Below are positions 36,018 to 46,088 of a stretch of 64,000 bases of DNA, piece by piece. Within the stretch, counting starts at the first letter, position 1. Each line of letters opens with the position of its first letter. Location of the stretch: the NCBI RefSeq assembly GCF_900129505.1, contig NZ_LT670818.1, forward strand, positions 3,348,001-3,412,000. The letters are read 5' to 3'. A model generated the notes under the pieces. The model searched no databases. It worked only from the letters and a program-made list of their open reading frames with translations, and was not told the DNA's origin. The translations under genes were made by a program, and so were the position numbers. The DNA comes from Bradyrhizobium erythrophlei (lineage in GTDB: Bacteria; Pseudomonadota; Alphaproteobacteria; Rhizobiales; Xanthobacteraceae).

Positions 36018-36578
36018 GTTGATTTATTTTGAGGATTGAAGGGGTCTCATCTCACTCAAACAGACACCGTGACTGACCGCTGATCGCCGCAAAGCGAACC
36101 TTGACGTGAGCTAAACATAGGACAAACCGCGCGCTGTCGTTTTCGTTTGCCCGCCCGCAGAACCAAGGCCCGTTCAGCGGATTCACCCTCCAACGAGGTT
36201 GCGAGCGCCCAGAGGATGAGTTCGTCGAGAGCGCTCCATCCGCGTCCCTTCTCGATTACGGCCTTCGCGGATATCGGCCGACCACTGTTGGCGCAAAGCG
36301 GCCGTTCGTACTCGTAATGAGCGGTTATGGAACGTCCGCTGATGGCGTTGCCGAGATAGTCAGGAGTCATCTAGAGAAGACCAACAGCTCGCTCAAGGAT
36401 GAGCCCGACGGCACACGATGTTGTCAGTAGGCTGCGGTCAGTGGATGGCGCATTGTCGATGACCTGCGATCAATGTGACGGCCGTGTCACCAACAGGAAT
36501 CAGAAATGCTATCAGACGGCCCCAAATAGGTCATGAATCAGATCGAAGCTCACGCGGTGTGAAGCGAGGGCGTGCAAC
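36018..36578. other. 561-bp gap before luxR, no supported gene
   Basis: A minus-strand frame at 36056-36370 is open for 104 codons but has no ribosome site and no recognisable content. The luxR promoter should lie in the right part. No lux box was seen here. Confidence 0.4.
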
Positions 36579-37307
36579 ATGAATGAAGTATTTGAAAAAT
36601 TCATTCAAGATCTCTCGATGCTCGATAACACGGCAGAAATCGAGCGTTTGTTGCGCCGAACCCTGGATCAATACGGCTTTCCGTGTTTCGCCTATCTAAG
36701 CTTCGCGCCAGGAGGCGATGACGACGACCCATTGGCAATGACGACGTATCCGAGTTCCTGGGTGCAGCAGTACTGCGCAAACCGGTACGACAGGATCGAT
36801 CCGGTGATCGCGCGCTCAATCGCAACAACCCTTCCCTTCGCGTGGTCGGCCGACCGATTCGAGACAAAGCTAACCAACAAGCAAAAGTGGCTTTTGGAAG
36901 AGGCCAGCGAGTTCGGGATTCGGCATGGTGTCACCATTCCGATCCATGATCGCCAGGGAAAGGTTGCAACGCTCACGCTTGCCGCCTGCGAACCCCGTTT
37001 GCCGTTCAACGTCCGAGTCGAGCAATACCGCCATCAGCTACATCTCATTGCGATCTACCTGTATGCGCAACTGCGCAACGTAACGCCGGCGCTCATTTCA
37101 CCGCTTCGTCCGTGTCTGACGCAGCGCGAGAGGTCGTGCCTGCAATGGGCGGCTCGCGGAAAGAGCGCTTTGGATACCGCGGAAATTATAAGCGTCAGCC
37201 GCCGAACGGTGGTCTTTCACACCGAGAACGCCAAGCGCAAACTGGGAGTAGCGACCGTGCAGCAGGCGGTCGCCAAGGGACTGATGTACGATATCATCAG
37301 CATGTAA
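36579..37307 (+). CDS. LuxR-type acyl-homoserine-lactone-responsive regulator
   Basis: A 242-residue regulator with an autoinducer-binding domain (residues 15-165) and a GerE-type helix-turn-helix (residues 180-240: CLTQRERSCLQWAARGKSAL, then AEIISVSRRTVVFHTENAKR). The ligand-pocket residues conserved in LuxR/TraR are present: Trp and Tyr in SSWVQQYCANRY, Asp-Pro in RIDPVIARS, Trp in FAWSADRF, and Gly in GIRHGVTIPIHD. It lies 319 bases upstream of a luxI-type gene in the same orientation, with a lux box between them. It is therefore a cognate receptor, not an orphan. It probably activates luxI and the biosynthetic genes behind it. ATG 36579 follows GAGGGCG. Confidence 0.92.
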   Translation: MNEVFEKFIQDLSMLDNTAEIERLLRRTLDQYGFPCFAYLSFAPGGDDDDPLAMTTYPSSWVQQYCANRYDRIDPVIARSIATTLPFAWSADRFETKLTNKQKWLLEEASEFGIRHGVTIPIHDRQGKVATLTLAACEPRLPFNVRVEQYRHQLHLIAIYLYAQLRNVTPALISPLRPCLTQRERSCLQWAARGKSALDTAEIISVSRRTVVFHTENAKRKLGVATVQQAVAKGLMYDIISM

Positions 37308-37547
37308 CCGCTCGTCGATGCAGTCTGAAATCTTCGCCCTGACCTGAGTCCGGTGACGGCGTTTCGGCTCGCCGATGGTTTGTCGAAGCGGGTCCTCGTA
37401 TCACAGTTCTTCGCCAGCTGCGTCAGTGTCCATTAGCTAATAGTGTCAGCATTGTCGTCTTGTTCGGGGTCGGCGTGTTTCGGCCGCGTGGCGGCGCGCG
37501 GTCACGCGCAACCAACTGCAACTTATGGCGCTCCCGGCGCACGGGAC

Positions 37548-37567
37548 ACCTGTAAAGGTAGACAGCT
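37548..37567. promoter_or_regulatory. lux box upstream of luxI
   Basis: A 20-bp element with arms ACCTGT and ACAGCT around an 8-base spacer. It differs from a perfect lux-type palindrome (ACCTGT-N8-ACAGGT) at one position. It ends 58 bases before the preferred luxI start, where a LuxR dimer would contact RNA polymerase. Confidence 0.75.
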
Positions 37568-37625
37568 CTAGCTGATGCTCACCGTCGGGTAATGTTCAAC
37601 CCTAATCAACGGAATGAGAGCGCTG

Positions 37626-38228
37626 ATGATAAGAATTGTCACGAACGACAACGCAGAACATCATGTCAGTAACTTGTATCAAATGCATCGCATTCGGAAG
37701 GCGGTCTTCAAGGACCGCCTCGGCTGGGACGTCACCGTAAAGGGCGAACTCGAGGTCGACGAGTACGACGCCTTGCGGCCGAGCTATCTGCTCTCGATAG
37801 ACAGGTACGGTATCATTAACGGGTGCGTCCGCCTTCTGCCGACGACCGGCCCGAATATGCTTCGCGACATCTTTCCGTCTTTTGTAACCAGGGCAAGGGT
37901 GCCTCGCAGCGACCGGGTGTGGGAAGCCAGCCGATTTGCCGTGAGCGGGAACGCCACCCCGGCTGAAGCGGGCCTGTCACAAACGACCTACGACTTGCTG
38001 ATCGGCGTACTGAGATTCGGCCTATCAAGCGGCATAACCACGATTGCCTGTGTCGTCGACGTGCGAATGGAGCGAATCCTGAGGCGTGCTGGCTGGCATC
38101 TCGAGCGCCTCGGCCCCGCGCGCCGAATCGGCAACACCATCGCGATGGCCGGACAGCTTGACGTGTCCGCGCAAATCCTCCGGCAGCTTGAAGCACGCAG
38201 GGGCCTCGCGCACGCCGCCGCGGCTTGA
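37626..38228 (+). CDS. LuxI-type acyl-homoserine lactone synthase
   Basis: A 200-residue autoinducer synthase. The invariant residues are visible: Arg, Phe and Trp in MHRIRKAVFKDRLGWDV, the acidic pair in ELEVDEYDALRPSYLL, Arg in GCVRLLPTTGPNMLRDIF, and Glu and Arg in RVWEASRFAVSG. It forms an acyl-homoserine lactone from SAM and an acyl carrier (acyl-ACP or acyl-CoA). The acyl group cannot be predicted; Bradyrhizobium enzymes are known that use branched or aromatic acyl-CoAs. ATG 37626 gives the family-like opening MIRIVTNDNAEH; ATG 37614 would add four residues. A lux box lies upstream. mbtH follows 52 bases after its stop. Confidence 0.93.
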   Translation: MIRIVTNDNAEHHVSNLYQMHRIRKAVFKDRLGWDVTVKGELEVDEYDALRPSYLLSIDRYGIINGCVRLLPTTGPNMLRDIFPSFVTRARVPRSDRVWEASRFAVSGNATPAEAGLSQTTYDLLIGVLRFGLSSGITTIACVVDVRMERILRRAGWHLERLGPARRIGNTIAMAGQLDVSAQILRQLEARRGLAHAAAA

Positions 38229-38280
38229 TCGTCTACGCGCGACTGCACTCATCCCATTAGTCGAGATCGGAGCAAGAGAC

Positions 38281-38490
38281 GTGAGCAACCCTTTCGACGA
38301 ACAAGGCGGCGTCTTCGTCGTCCTGATCAATAACCAAGGTCAACATTCGCTCTGGCCCGCACCCGCCGAAATTCCGGCCGGCTGGTTCATCGCCTGCGAG
38401 CGGAGCAGCCGCCAGGCCTGCATCGAATACATCGCTGAGAATTGGACGGACATGCGTCCGAGAACCTGCGCCGATATCCGACGGTCGTGA
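38281..38490 (+). CDS. MbtH-like NRPS chaperone
   Basis: A 69-residue protein with the full MbtH signature: [20 protein letters not shown], then [20 protein letters not shown], with the three conserved Trp (SLWP, AGWF, NWTDMRP). MbtH proteins bind and activate adenylation domains, here surely those of the NRPS that follows. The start is GTG 38281 with GGAG upstream; the longer open frame begins inside luxI and is not used. Its stop overlaps a possible GTG start of the NRPS frame (GTGA), so the two are likely coupled. Confidence 0.92.
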   Translation: MSNPFDEQGGVFVVLINNQGQHSLWPAPAEIPAGWFIACERSSRQACIEYIAENWTDMRPRTCADIRRS

Positions 38491-38543
38491 CCGCCGAGCC
38501 GGTAATCGATCATCCGCTAAAAGCATGCACGATTGGGGAAGCC

Positions 38544-41500
38544 ATGGACGCGAACAGCAACTCTTCACAGGTCCTGCCGCTCACCGCTGCCCAAGCGGGC
38601 ATGTGGTTTGCGCAGAAATTCAGTTCGCCGGATTCGATATTCAATCTTGCCGAGTCCATAGAAATTCACGGACCGATCGATCCATCGCTGTTCGAGGCGG
38701 CCTTGCGGCAAGCCGGGATGGAAGCGGAAACCGTACGGGTAAGGTTCATCGAGCATAGCGATGGGCCTCGACAGGTCATTTCCTCCACACTGGATACGGC
38801 CTTTCCATTCATCGATGTCAGCTCCGAGCCGGATCCGCAGGCGGCGGCGGAAAGCTGGATGATGGCGGAGTTGACTCGCCCGGTCGATCTGCTGACAGGG
38901 CCGCTCTGGGTCTGCGCATTGTTCAAGGCCGCGCCGGACCACTACTTCTGGTACCATCGCAGCCATCACATCGTCATGGACGGTTTCACGGGCGGGCTCT
39001 TCGCCCGGCGTGTCGCCGAGATCTACACAGCGTTCGCCGAGGGACGCTCTCCCGAAGAGGGCACGTTCGGTCCGTTGGGTCTGCTCCTCGAAGAAGAGGC
39101 CACGTATCGAAGCTCCGAACGATTTGCACGCGACCGCCAATACTGGTTAAAACATTTCATCAAACGGCCGGCCGCGCTTAGTCTCGCCGATCAGCGGCGG
39201 CAAAATGTCGGGGGCCTCCTCCGTCACACGATCCATCTCTCTGCTGAAAGTGTGAAGGCGCTGCGCGCGACAGCTCAGGTCAGCGGTGCAAGTCTTCCGC
39301 AGATTATGATCGCCGCGACCGCCGCTTATCTCTATCGCGTGACTGGTGTTGAAGACCTGGTCATTGGTCTGCCGGTGGCGGCCCGGCCCAAGGGGCGCCT
39401 GCGACGTGTACCCGGGATGGTCGCGAACGCTGTGCCGCTACGTTTGGCCATGAGCCCGGGCATGAGCGCGACGTCGCTCATTCGTGAGGTGGGACGGCAA
39501 GTCCGCGAGGCAATTCGGCACCAGTGCTACAGGTATGAGGATCTGAGGCGGGACCTCAATCTGCTCCCTGCCAACCAGCACCTTTTCACGACCGTCATCA
39601 ATATCGAACCGTTCGACTACGATCTCCGCTTCGCCGGCCATCCCGCGACGACGCACAACTTGTCCAATGGCTCGGCCGACGACCTTGCCGTGTTCGTCTA
39701 CGACCGCGGCGACGGGAAAGGCCTGCGGATTGATTTCGATGCCAATCCCGCACTCTACAGCGCGAAGGATCTCGCCGATCACCAGCAGCGTCTCGTGAGG
39801 CTTGTCGACGCGATCGTAGCCAGTCCCGATCGGCCGATTGGCGGAATAGACATTCTCGACGCGGCGGAGCGGCATCGGGTGCTGGTCGAGTGGAATGACA
39901 CCGGGCGCGTCGTGCCGCCCACGACCTTGCCAGCGCTGGTCGAGGCTCAGGTCGTGCAGCGCGGTGACGCCACCGCACTAGTGTGTGAGGACACCACGCT
40001 CAGCTACGCCGCCCTCAACGCCCGCGCCAACCAGCTCGCGCATCTGCTGATCGCGCAAGGCGCCGGCCCCGAGCAGATCGTCGCCCTTGCCCTGCCACGC
40101 TCGGCCGAACTGATCGTCGGCCTGCTCGCCATCGTCAAGAGTGGCGCCGCCTACCTGCCGCTCGACCCCGATTATCCCGCCGACCGTCTCGCCTTCATGC
40201 TCGCCGACGCCAGGCCGGTATGCCTCATCACCAGCAATGCTATCGCTCAGCGCCTGCCCGAAGCCGCGCCTCGCCTTGTGCTGGATGATCCCGACACCGC
40301 CGGCGTCCTCGCCCGCCAGCCCGACACCAACCCGCGCGACCAGGACCGCACCGCTCCGCTTACCCCGGTCAACCCCGCCTACGTCATCTACACCTCCGGC
40401 TCCACCGGAACCCCAAAAGCCGTCGTCGTCTCGCAGGGTAGTCTCCTCAATCTCATGCTGTGGATGATGAGCGAATACGCGTTGAGCGAACCGGACCAAG
40501 TGCTGTCTCGGACGTCGGTTAGCTTCGATGCCGCGGGTTGGGAGATCTGGCTGCCGCTGCTTTCAGGCTCTGCACTGAACGTTGCGCCATCCCATGTCAC
40601 TCGCGATCCGCAGCAATTGATCGACTTTATCAAGCATCAGGGCATCACCGTTGCTCAGTTCGTGCCGTCGCTCCTCGCAGCAACATCCGAACTCATCAGT
40701 CCGGCCCACACGCATCGCCTCAGGCACGTCTTCGCGGGCGGCGAGCCGCTGGCTTCGAGCCTGGCGAGAGAAGTGACGTCGGCCTGGAACGTCCCACTGG
40801 TCAATCTCTACGGTCCGACCGAGACAACTATCCAAGTGACGTCGTGGCCTTGGCAGCGCGACGGTGTTGGTCAATTCATTCCGATTGGGCGTCCGATCTG
40901 GAACACGCGGGTCTACGTACTGGACGACGGCTTGCAGCCGGTGCCGGCCGGAGTGGCGGGCGAACTTTATATCGCCGGTAGCGGTCTGGCGCGCGGCTAC
41001 CTCAACCGCCCGGGCCTGACCGCCGAACGTTTCGTCGCCGATCCGTTCGGACTGCCGGGCAGCCGCATGTACCGCACCGGCGACCGTGCGCGCTGGCGCC
41101 CCGACGGCACGCTGCATTTTCTCGGCCGTGCCGACCATCAGGTCAAGATCCGCGGCTTCCGCATCGAGCCCGGCGAGATCGAGGCCACGCTCGGTCAACA
41201 TGATGGCGTCGCCCAGGCCGCGGTCGTTGCCCGCGAAGACCTTGCTGGCGACAAGCGCCTCGTCGGCTACGTCGTTGCCGCCGCCGGTCATGCGCCGGAC
41301 GCAACGATCCTGCGTCAGCATTTGGCGCGCACCTTGCCGGATTACATGGTCCCCGCCGCGTTCGTCGTGCTCGACGCGCTGCCGCTCACGCCCAGCGGCA
41401 AGCTCGATCGCAACGCCCTTCCTGCCCCCGACCAACAACCCGCCACCGAATACACGCCACCACGGACAGCGACCGAGAAGGTGCTTGCCGGCCTCTGGGC

Positions 41501-44500
41501 CGAGACGTTCGGGCTCGAGCGCGTGGGTATCCATGATAACTTTTTCGACCTCGGCGGTCACTCGCTGCTCGTGACACGTCTGATCTCCAAAATCCGTGCT
41601 GCTTTCGAGGTCGAGCTGCCCCTTGGTACGCTGTTCGAGGTTTCCACTATCGGCGGGCTCGCTGAACGGCTCGATCAGGCCCAGGCGGCAGCACGACCAG
41701 CTCTTCGGCCGGGCCCGCGTCCGGAGGTGATCCCGCTCTCCTTCGCGCAACGTCGCCTATGGTTCCTCAACCATCTCGAAGGACAAAGCCCGCGCTATCA
41801 TCTCACGCTCGCATTGCGCATTTGCGGTACTCTCGAGCGGGACGCCCTCGAATCCGCCCTCGGCGATTTGGTCGAGCGACATGAGAGTTTGCGCACCGTT
41901 TTCCCGGAAACGGCGGGCACACCGCGGCAGCTGATCCTTAATGCGGGAATCGCGCGGCCCATCCTTGCGGTTGCGGCAACCACCGAGGCTGAACTTCCCC
42001 AGGCGCTCACCGCGGCCGCGAGCCGGGGCTTCGATCTCGCCGTCGAACCTCCGCTCCGCGCCGACCTCTTCGTCCTCACACCGCATGAGCAGGTACTTTT
42101 GCTACTCGTTCACCATATCGCCGGCGACGGAGCGTCACTCGGGCCGCTGGCTCGCGATCTCGCTGTCGCGTATGCCGCGCGCAGTGAAGGCAACGCGCCT
42201 GCCTTTGCGCCACTGCCCTTGCAATATGCCGACTACACGCTTTGGCAGCACGGGCTACTGGGCAACGAAGATGATTCGGAGAGCCCGATAGCGCGCCAGC
42301 TCGCGTACTGGAGAACCACGCTGCAGGGCCTGCCGGAGCAACTGGAACTGCCGATCGATCATTCCCGGCCGGCTGTTTCCAGCCATCATGGCGATACTGT
42401 CGCCTTCGAGATCGCGCCGGAATTGCACCAGGGTCTGCTGATGCTGGCGCGCGAGCAGCAGGCGAGCCTGTTCATGGTGCTCCAGGCCGGCCTCGCCGCG
42501 CTGCTCACGCGGCTCGGCGCGGGCACGGACATCCCGATCGGCAGCCCGATCGCGGGGCGAACCGATCACGCGCTCGACGACCTGATCGGATTTTTCGTGA
42601 ACACCGTGGTGCTGCGCACTGACACGGCCGGAAATCCCAGCTTCCGTGAACTGGTCGATCGCGTGCGCGCCGCGGATCTCGGGGCCTACGCGAATCAGGA
42701 TTTGCCGTTCGAGCGCATCGTCGAGGCTGTCAACCCGACACGGTCCCTGAGCCGCCATCCGCTCTTCCAGGTGATGCTGGCGTTCCAGAACGCGGGCATG
42801 CTCGGCCTCGACATGCCGGGCGTCACCGTGGTCTCGCAACCGATGAGCACAGGCGTCGCCAAATTCGACCTCGCCTTGATCTTGACCGAGAGTCCCCTCG
42901 CGCGCGGCCGGTCGGGTGGGATCGAAGGCAGAATCGAATACAGCACGGATCTGTTCGAGCGGAAAACCGTCGAAGCCATCGCCACGCGTTTGGTGCGCCT
43001 GTTCGAATCCGCAACCGCCGCGCCCGATCGGCCGATTGGCGGAATAGACATTCTCGACGCGGCGGAGCGGCATCGGGTGCTGGTCGAGTGGAATGACACC
43101 GGGCGCGTCGTGCCGCCCACGACCTTGCCAGCGCTGGTCGAGGCTCAGGTCGTGCAGCGCGGTGACGCCACCGCACTAGTGTGTGAGGACACCACGCTCA
43201 GCTACGCCGCCCTCAACGCCCGCGCCAACCAGCTCGCGCATCTGCTGATCGCGCAAGGCGCCGGCCCCGAGCAGATCGTCGCCCTTGCCCTGCCACGCTC
43301 GGCCGAACTGATCGTCGGCCTGCTCGCCATCGTCAAGAGTGGCGCCGCCTACCTGCCGCTCGACCCCGATTATCCCGCCGACCGTCTCGCCTTCATGCTC
43401 GCCGACGCCAGGCCGGTATGCCTCATCACCAGCAATGCTATCGCTCAGCGCCTGCCCGAAGCCGCGCCTCGCCTTGTGCTGGATGATCCCGACACCGCCG
43501 GCGTCCTCGCCCGCCAGCCCGACACCAACCCGCGCGACCAGGACCGCACCGCTCCGCTTACCCCGGTCAACCCCGCCTACGTCATCTACACCTCCGGCTC
43601 CACCGGAACCCCAAAAGCCGTCGTCGTCTCGCATATCGGCATCACGAGCCTCGCCCGAGCTCAGATCGAGCGGCTCGGCCTCACTCTCGACTCGCGCGTC
43701 CTGCAATTCTCCTCGTCCAGTTTCGACGCCTCGATCATGGAGCTGCTGATGGCGCTCCCCGCTGGAGCCGCGCTGGTCGTCCCGCAGGCCGGCCTCATTG
43801 CCGGCGAGATCCTTGCCGATACGCTGACCCGGTACGCCGTCAGCCATGCGCTGATTCCGCCGGCGGTTCTCGCCGGCATGCCGACCGAGCGGCTCGAGCA
43901 ATTCCACACTCTGATCGTTGGCGGCGATGCCTGCCCGCCTGATTTGGTTGCGCGCTGGTCGGAAGGGCGGCGGATGGTCAACGCGTATGGACCAACCGAA
44001 ACGACGATCTGCGCCACAATGAGCATGCCGCTCTCCGGCGCCGCGGATCCGCCGATTGGGCGTCCGATCTGGAACACGCGGGTCTACGTACTGGACGACG
44101 GCTTGCAGCCGGTGCCGGCCGGAGTGGCGGGCGAACTTTATATCGCCGGTAGCGGTCTGGCGCGCGGCTACCTCAACCGCCCGGGCCTGACCGCCGAACG
44201 TTTCGTCGCCGATCCGTTCGGACTGCCGGGCAGCCGCATGTACCGCACCGGCGACCGTGCGCGCTGGCGCCCCGACGGCACGCTGCATTTTCTCGGCCGT
44301 GCCGACCATCAGGTCAAGATCCGCGGCTTCCGCATCGAGCCCGGCGAGATCGAGGCCACGCTCGGTCAACATGATGGCGTCGCCCAGGCCGCGGTCGTTG
44401 CCCGCGAAGACCTTGCTGGCGACAAGCGCCTCGTCGGCTACGTCGTTGCCGCCGCCGGTCATGCGCCGGACGCAACGATCCTGCGTCAGCATTTGGCGCG

Positions 44501-46070
44501 CACCTTGCCGGATTACATGGTCCCCGCCGCGTTCGTCGTGCTCGACGCGCTGCCGCTCACGCCCAGCGGCAAGCTCGATCGCAACGCCCTTCCTGCCCCC
44601 GACCAACAACCCGCCACCGAATACACGCCACCACGAACGGTACGGGAGGAAAAACTCTGCGCACTGTTCGCCGAGACCCTCGGGCTCGAGCGCGTGGGCA
44701 TCCATGACAACTTCTTCGACCTGGGCGGTCACTCGCTGCTCGCCATCCGCCTTGGCCGCCGCATCTGCAACGAGATCCGGTCGGATTTCCCGATCACGGC
44801 GGTTTATACGACGCCGGTCGTCAGGGGCCTGGCGGCGATGCTCGACCTTGATGGACTTTCCGACCGCACCCCGGATCTGTCCCGCGACATCTTCCTTCCG
44901 TCGCACATCAAGCTATCCGGTGCGCGCGCGCCGTGCAGGCCCAAACGCATTTTCCTGACCGGAGCCACCGGCTTCGTCGGCAGTCATCTTCTCTCCACGC
45001 TGCTCCAGGAGACCGACGCGCATATCGCCTGCCACGTCCGCGCCGCTGATCAAAGATCGGCCGAGACCCGTTTGTGGCAGGCGCTCGATAAGCGAAAGCT
45101 TTCGGCGTGCTGGGACGAGCGTCGTATCGAGATCCTGACCGGAAACCTCGGACACACGGCACTCGGACTCAATGAGAGGGGAACCCGCATTGTGCGTGAC
45201 GAGTGCGACGCGATCTATCATTGCGGCGCGAACGTGGAATTCCTTCATCATTATACCGCGCTGAAACCCGCCAATGTAGACAGCGTCCTCACTCTGCTCG
45301 ATTGGACCGCGAAGGGACGGCCGAAGAGATTGCACTATGTTTCCACGCTTGCGGTGATCGACAAGTTCCAATCCGGGCCGGTTTCGGAGCAGACCGACCT
45401 CACTTCGTGGCAGGGTCTCAAGAGCGGTTATAGCCAAAGCAAGTGGGTCGGCGATACGCTCGCACGGCGGGCACAGATGCGCGGTCTGCCGGTGTCGATC
45501 TATCGTCTGAGCAGCGTCACCGGGGATCGCGTCAATGGAATCTGCAACGAAACCGATCTGATCTGGCGGCTTGTCCGGCTCTATGCCGAGCTCGGGGCGA
45601 TTCCCGACCTGGACCTTCTGCTGAACATGACGCCTGCGGATGATGTCGCGCGGGCGATCGTCCGGCTCGCGGGCAACGAAGCGTCCTGGGGCAGCGTCTA
45701 TCACCTCATGAACAGCGAACCGCTTCATGTGCAGGAGGTACCCCGGATCTTTCAGCGGCTCGGGCTGCCGCTCGAGCTCGTGCCGCTCGATCGATGGATG
45801 GACATTGCGCGAGGGCGGCTCGCGCAAACCCATGACGATGATCTTGCAGCGGTGCTGTCGATCCTATCCAAAGAGGACACGTCGCGATCGCACCCCGAAA
45901 TTACTTCGGACTCCACGCAGCAACAACTGGCTGCGGTGGGCGCGCCGATCGCGCCGGTCAGGGCCGTCCTGCTCGAACGCTATTTGGCGAGCTTGCTGCT
46001 TCCGGAAGTCGTGTCCGATGCTCTTGGGCCAGGTACTGCGGAACAAGCAGCGAGCAGGTTAGTGAGCTAG
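38544..46070 (+). CDS. Two-module NRPS with terminal thioester reductase (C-A-PCP-C-A-PCP-R)
   Basis: A 2508-residue synthetase. Order: condensation C1 (about 10-430; HHIVMDG at 141-147), A1 (460-960; [20 protein letters not shown]), PCP1 (Ser near 1007 in DLGGHSLL), C2 (1062-1500; HHIAGDG at 1190), A2 (1527-2017), PCP2 (Ser near 2064) and a reductase domain (from about 2136; [18 protein letters not shown] at about 2296). Aligned by eye to GrsA, A1 reads D-A-W-Q-F-G-L-I-Q-K, one step from the Gln code, and A2 reads D-A-M-L-I-G-A-I-C-K, hydrophobic but not assignable. An N-terminal C domain suggests an acylated start. The reductase releases an aldehyde or alcohol. There is no epimerase or thioesterase. 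ATG 38544 has GGGGAA; GTG 38487, overlapping the mbtH stop, is an alternative. Confidence 0.93.
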   Translation: MDANSNSSQVLPLTAAQAGMWFAQKFSSPDSIFNLAESIEIHGPIDPSLFEAALRQAGMEAETVRVRFIEHSDGPRQVISSTLDTAFPFIDVSSEPDPQAAAESWMMAELTRPVDLLTGPLWVCALFKAAPDHYFWYHRSHHIVMDGFTGGLFARRVAEIYTAFAEGRSPEEGTFGPLGLLLEEEATYRSSERFARDRQYWLKHFIKRPAALSLADQRRQNVGGLLRHTIHLSAESVKALRATAQVSGASLPQIMIAATAAYLYRVTGVEDLVIGLPVAARPKGRLRRVPGMVANAVPLRLAMSPGMSATSLIREVGRQVREAIRHQCYRYEDLRRDLNLLPANQHLFTTVINIEPFDYDLRFAGHPATTHNLSNGSADDLAVFVYDRGDGKGLRIDFDANPALYSAKDLADHQQRLVRLVDAIVASPDRPIGGIDILDAAERHRVLVEWNDTGRVVPPTTLPALVEAQVVQRGDATALVCEDTTLSYAALNARANQLAHLLIAQGAGPEQIVALALPRSAELIVGLLAIVKSGAAYLPLDPDYPADRLAFMLADARPVCLITSNAIAQRLPEAAPRLVLDDPDTAGVLARQPDTNPRDQDRTAPLTPVNPAYVIYTSGSTGTPKAVVVSQGSLLNLMLWMMSEYALSEPDQVLSRTSVSFDAAGWEIWLPLLSGSALNVAPSHVTRDPQQLIDFIKHQGITVAQFVPSLLAATSELISPAHTHRLRHVFAGGEPLASSLAREVTSAWNVPLVNLYGPTETTIQVTSWPWQRDGVGQFIPIGRPIWNTRVYVLDDGLQPVPAGVAGELYIAGSGLARGYLNRPGLTAERFVADPFGLPGSRMYRTGDRARWRPDGTLHFLGRADHQVKIRGFRIEPGEIEATLGQHDGVAQAAVVAREDLAGDKRLVGYVVAAAGHAPDATILRQHLARTLPDYMVPAAFVVLDALPLTPSGKLDRNALPAPDQQPATEYTPPRTATEKVLAGLWAETFGLERVGIHDNFFDLGGHSLLVTRLISKIRAAFEVELPLGTLFEVSTIGGLAERLDQAQAAARPALRPGPRPEVIPLSFAQRRLWFLNHLEGQSPRYHLTLALRICGTLERDALESALGDLVERHESLRTVFPETAGTPRQLILNAGIARPILAVAATTEAELPQALTAAASRGFDLAVEPPLRADLFVLTPHEQVLLLLVHHIAGDGASLGPLARDLAVAYAARSEGNAPAFAPLPLQYADYTLWQHGLLGNEDDSESPIARQLAYWRTTLQGLPEQLELPIDHSRPAVSSHHGDTVAFEIAPELHQGLLMLAREQQASLFMVLQAGLAALLTRLGAGTDIPIGSPIAGRTDHALDDLIGFFVNTVVLRTDTAGNPSFRELVDRVRAADLGAYANQDLPFERIVEAVNPTRSLSRHPLFQVMLAFQNAGMLGLDMPGVTVVSQPMSTGVAKFDLALILTESPLARGRSGGIEGRIEYSTDLFERKTVEAIATRLVRLFESATAAPDRPIGGIDILDAAERHRVLVEWNDTGRVVPPTTLPALVEAQVVQRGDATALVCEDTTLSYAALNARANQLAHLLIAQGAGPEQIVALALPRSAELIVGLLAIVKSGAAYLPLDPDYPADRLAFMLADARPVCLITSNAIAQRLPEAAPRLVLDDPDTAGVLARQPDTNPRDQDRTAPLTPVNPAYVIYTSGSTGTPKAVVVSHIGITSLARAQIERLGLTLDSRVLQFSSSSFDASIMELLMALPAGAALVVPQAGLIAGEILADTLTRYAVSHALIPPAVLAGMPTERLEQFHTLIVGGDACPPDLVARWSEGRRMVNAYGPTETTICATMSMPLSGAADPPIGRPIWNTRVYVLDDGLQPVPAGVAGELYIAGSGLARGYLNRPGLTAERFVADPFGLPGSRMYRTGDRARWRPDGTLHFLGRADHQVKIRGFRIEPGEIEATLGQHDGVAQAAVVAREDLAGDKRLVGYVVAAAGHAPDATILRQHLARTLPDYMVPAAFVVLDALPLTPSGKLDRNALPAPDQQPATEYTPPRTVREEKLCALFAETLGLERVGIHDNFFDLGGHSLLAIRLGRRICNEIRSDFPITAVYTTPVVRGLAAMLDLDGLSDRTPDLSRDIFLPSHIKLSGARAPCRPKRIFLTGATGFVGSHLLSTLLQETDAHIACHVRAADQRSAETRLWQALDKRKLSACWDERRIEILTGNLGHTALGLNERGTRIVRDECDAIYHCGANVEFLHHYTALKPANVDSVLTLLDWTAKGRPKRLHYVSTLAVIDKFQSGPVSEQTDLTSWQGLKSGYSQSKWVGDTLARRAQMRGLPVSIYRLSSVTGDRVNGICNETDLIWRLVRLYAELGAIPDLDLLLNMTPADDVARAIVRLAGNEASWGSVYHLMNSEPLHVQEVPRIFQRLGLPLELVPLDRWMDIARGRLAQTHDDDLAAVLSILSKEDTSRSHPEITSDSTQQQLAAVGAPIAPVRAVLLERYLASLLLPEVVSDALGPGTAEQAASRLVS
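39825..40435 (+). repeat. Direct repeat block 1, copy a (A1 N-terminal flank)
   Basis: 611 bp identical, by reading, to 43023-43633. It starts at the C-A linker and ends just after the A3 motif codons ([13 protein letters not shown]). Confidence 0.9.
40881..41464 (+). repeat. Direct repeat block 2, copy a (A1 C-terminal flank)
   Basis: 584 bp identical, by reading, to 44052-44635. It starts at the codons for [11 protein letters not shown], in the region before A6, and ends in the A-PCP linker. Confidence 0.9.
43023..43633 (+). repeat. Direct repeat block 1, copy b (A2 N-terminal flank)
   Basis: Second copy of 39825-40435, offset 3198 bp, with no difference found. After it, the A2 core (43634-44051) is unlike the A1 core. 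Confidence 0.9.
44052..44635 (+). repeat. Direct repeat block 2, copy b (A2 C-terminal flank)
   Basis: Second copy of 40881-41464, offset 3171 bp, with no difference found. The smaller offset reflects a 27-bp (nine-codon) shorter A2 core. Confidence 0.9.
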
Positions 46071-46088
46071 GGAAGGGGAGTGCACAAC

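Noticed and set aside
36056..36370. A 104-codon minus-strand frame before luxR
   Set aside because: No ribosome site and no protein-like pattern. It is treated as non-coding.
38442..38543. Longer N-terminus for the NRPS, starting inside mbtH
   Set aside because: It overlaps mbtH and has no ribosome site; GTG 38487 or, better, ATG 38544 with GGGGAA fit the start of the C domain.
39978..44906. Long minus-strand frames inside the NRPS gene, including two that look alike
   Set aside because: They are antisense shadows of the duplicated adenylation domains in high-G+C DNA. Their likeness follows from the direct repeats.
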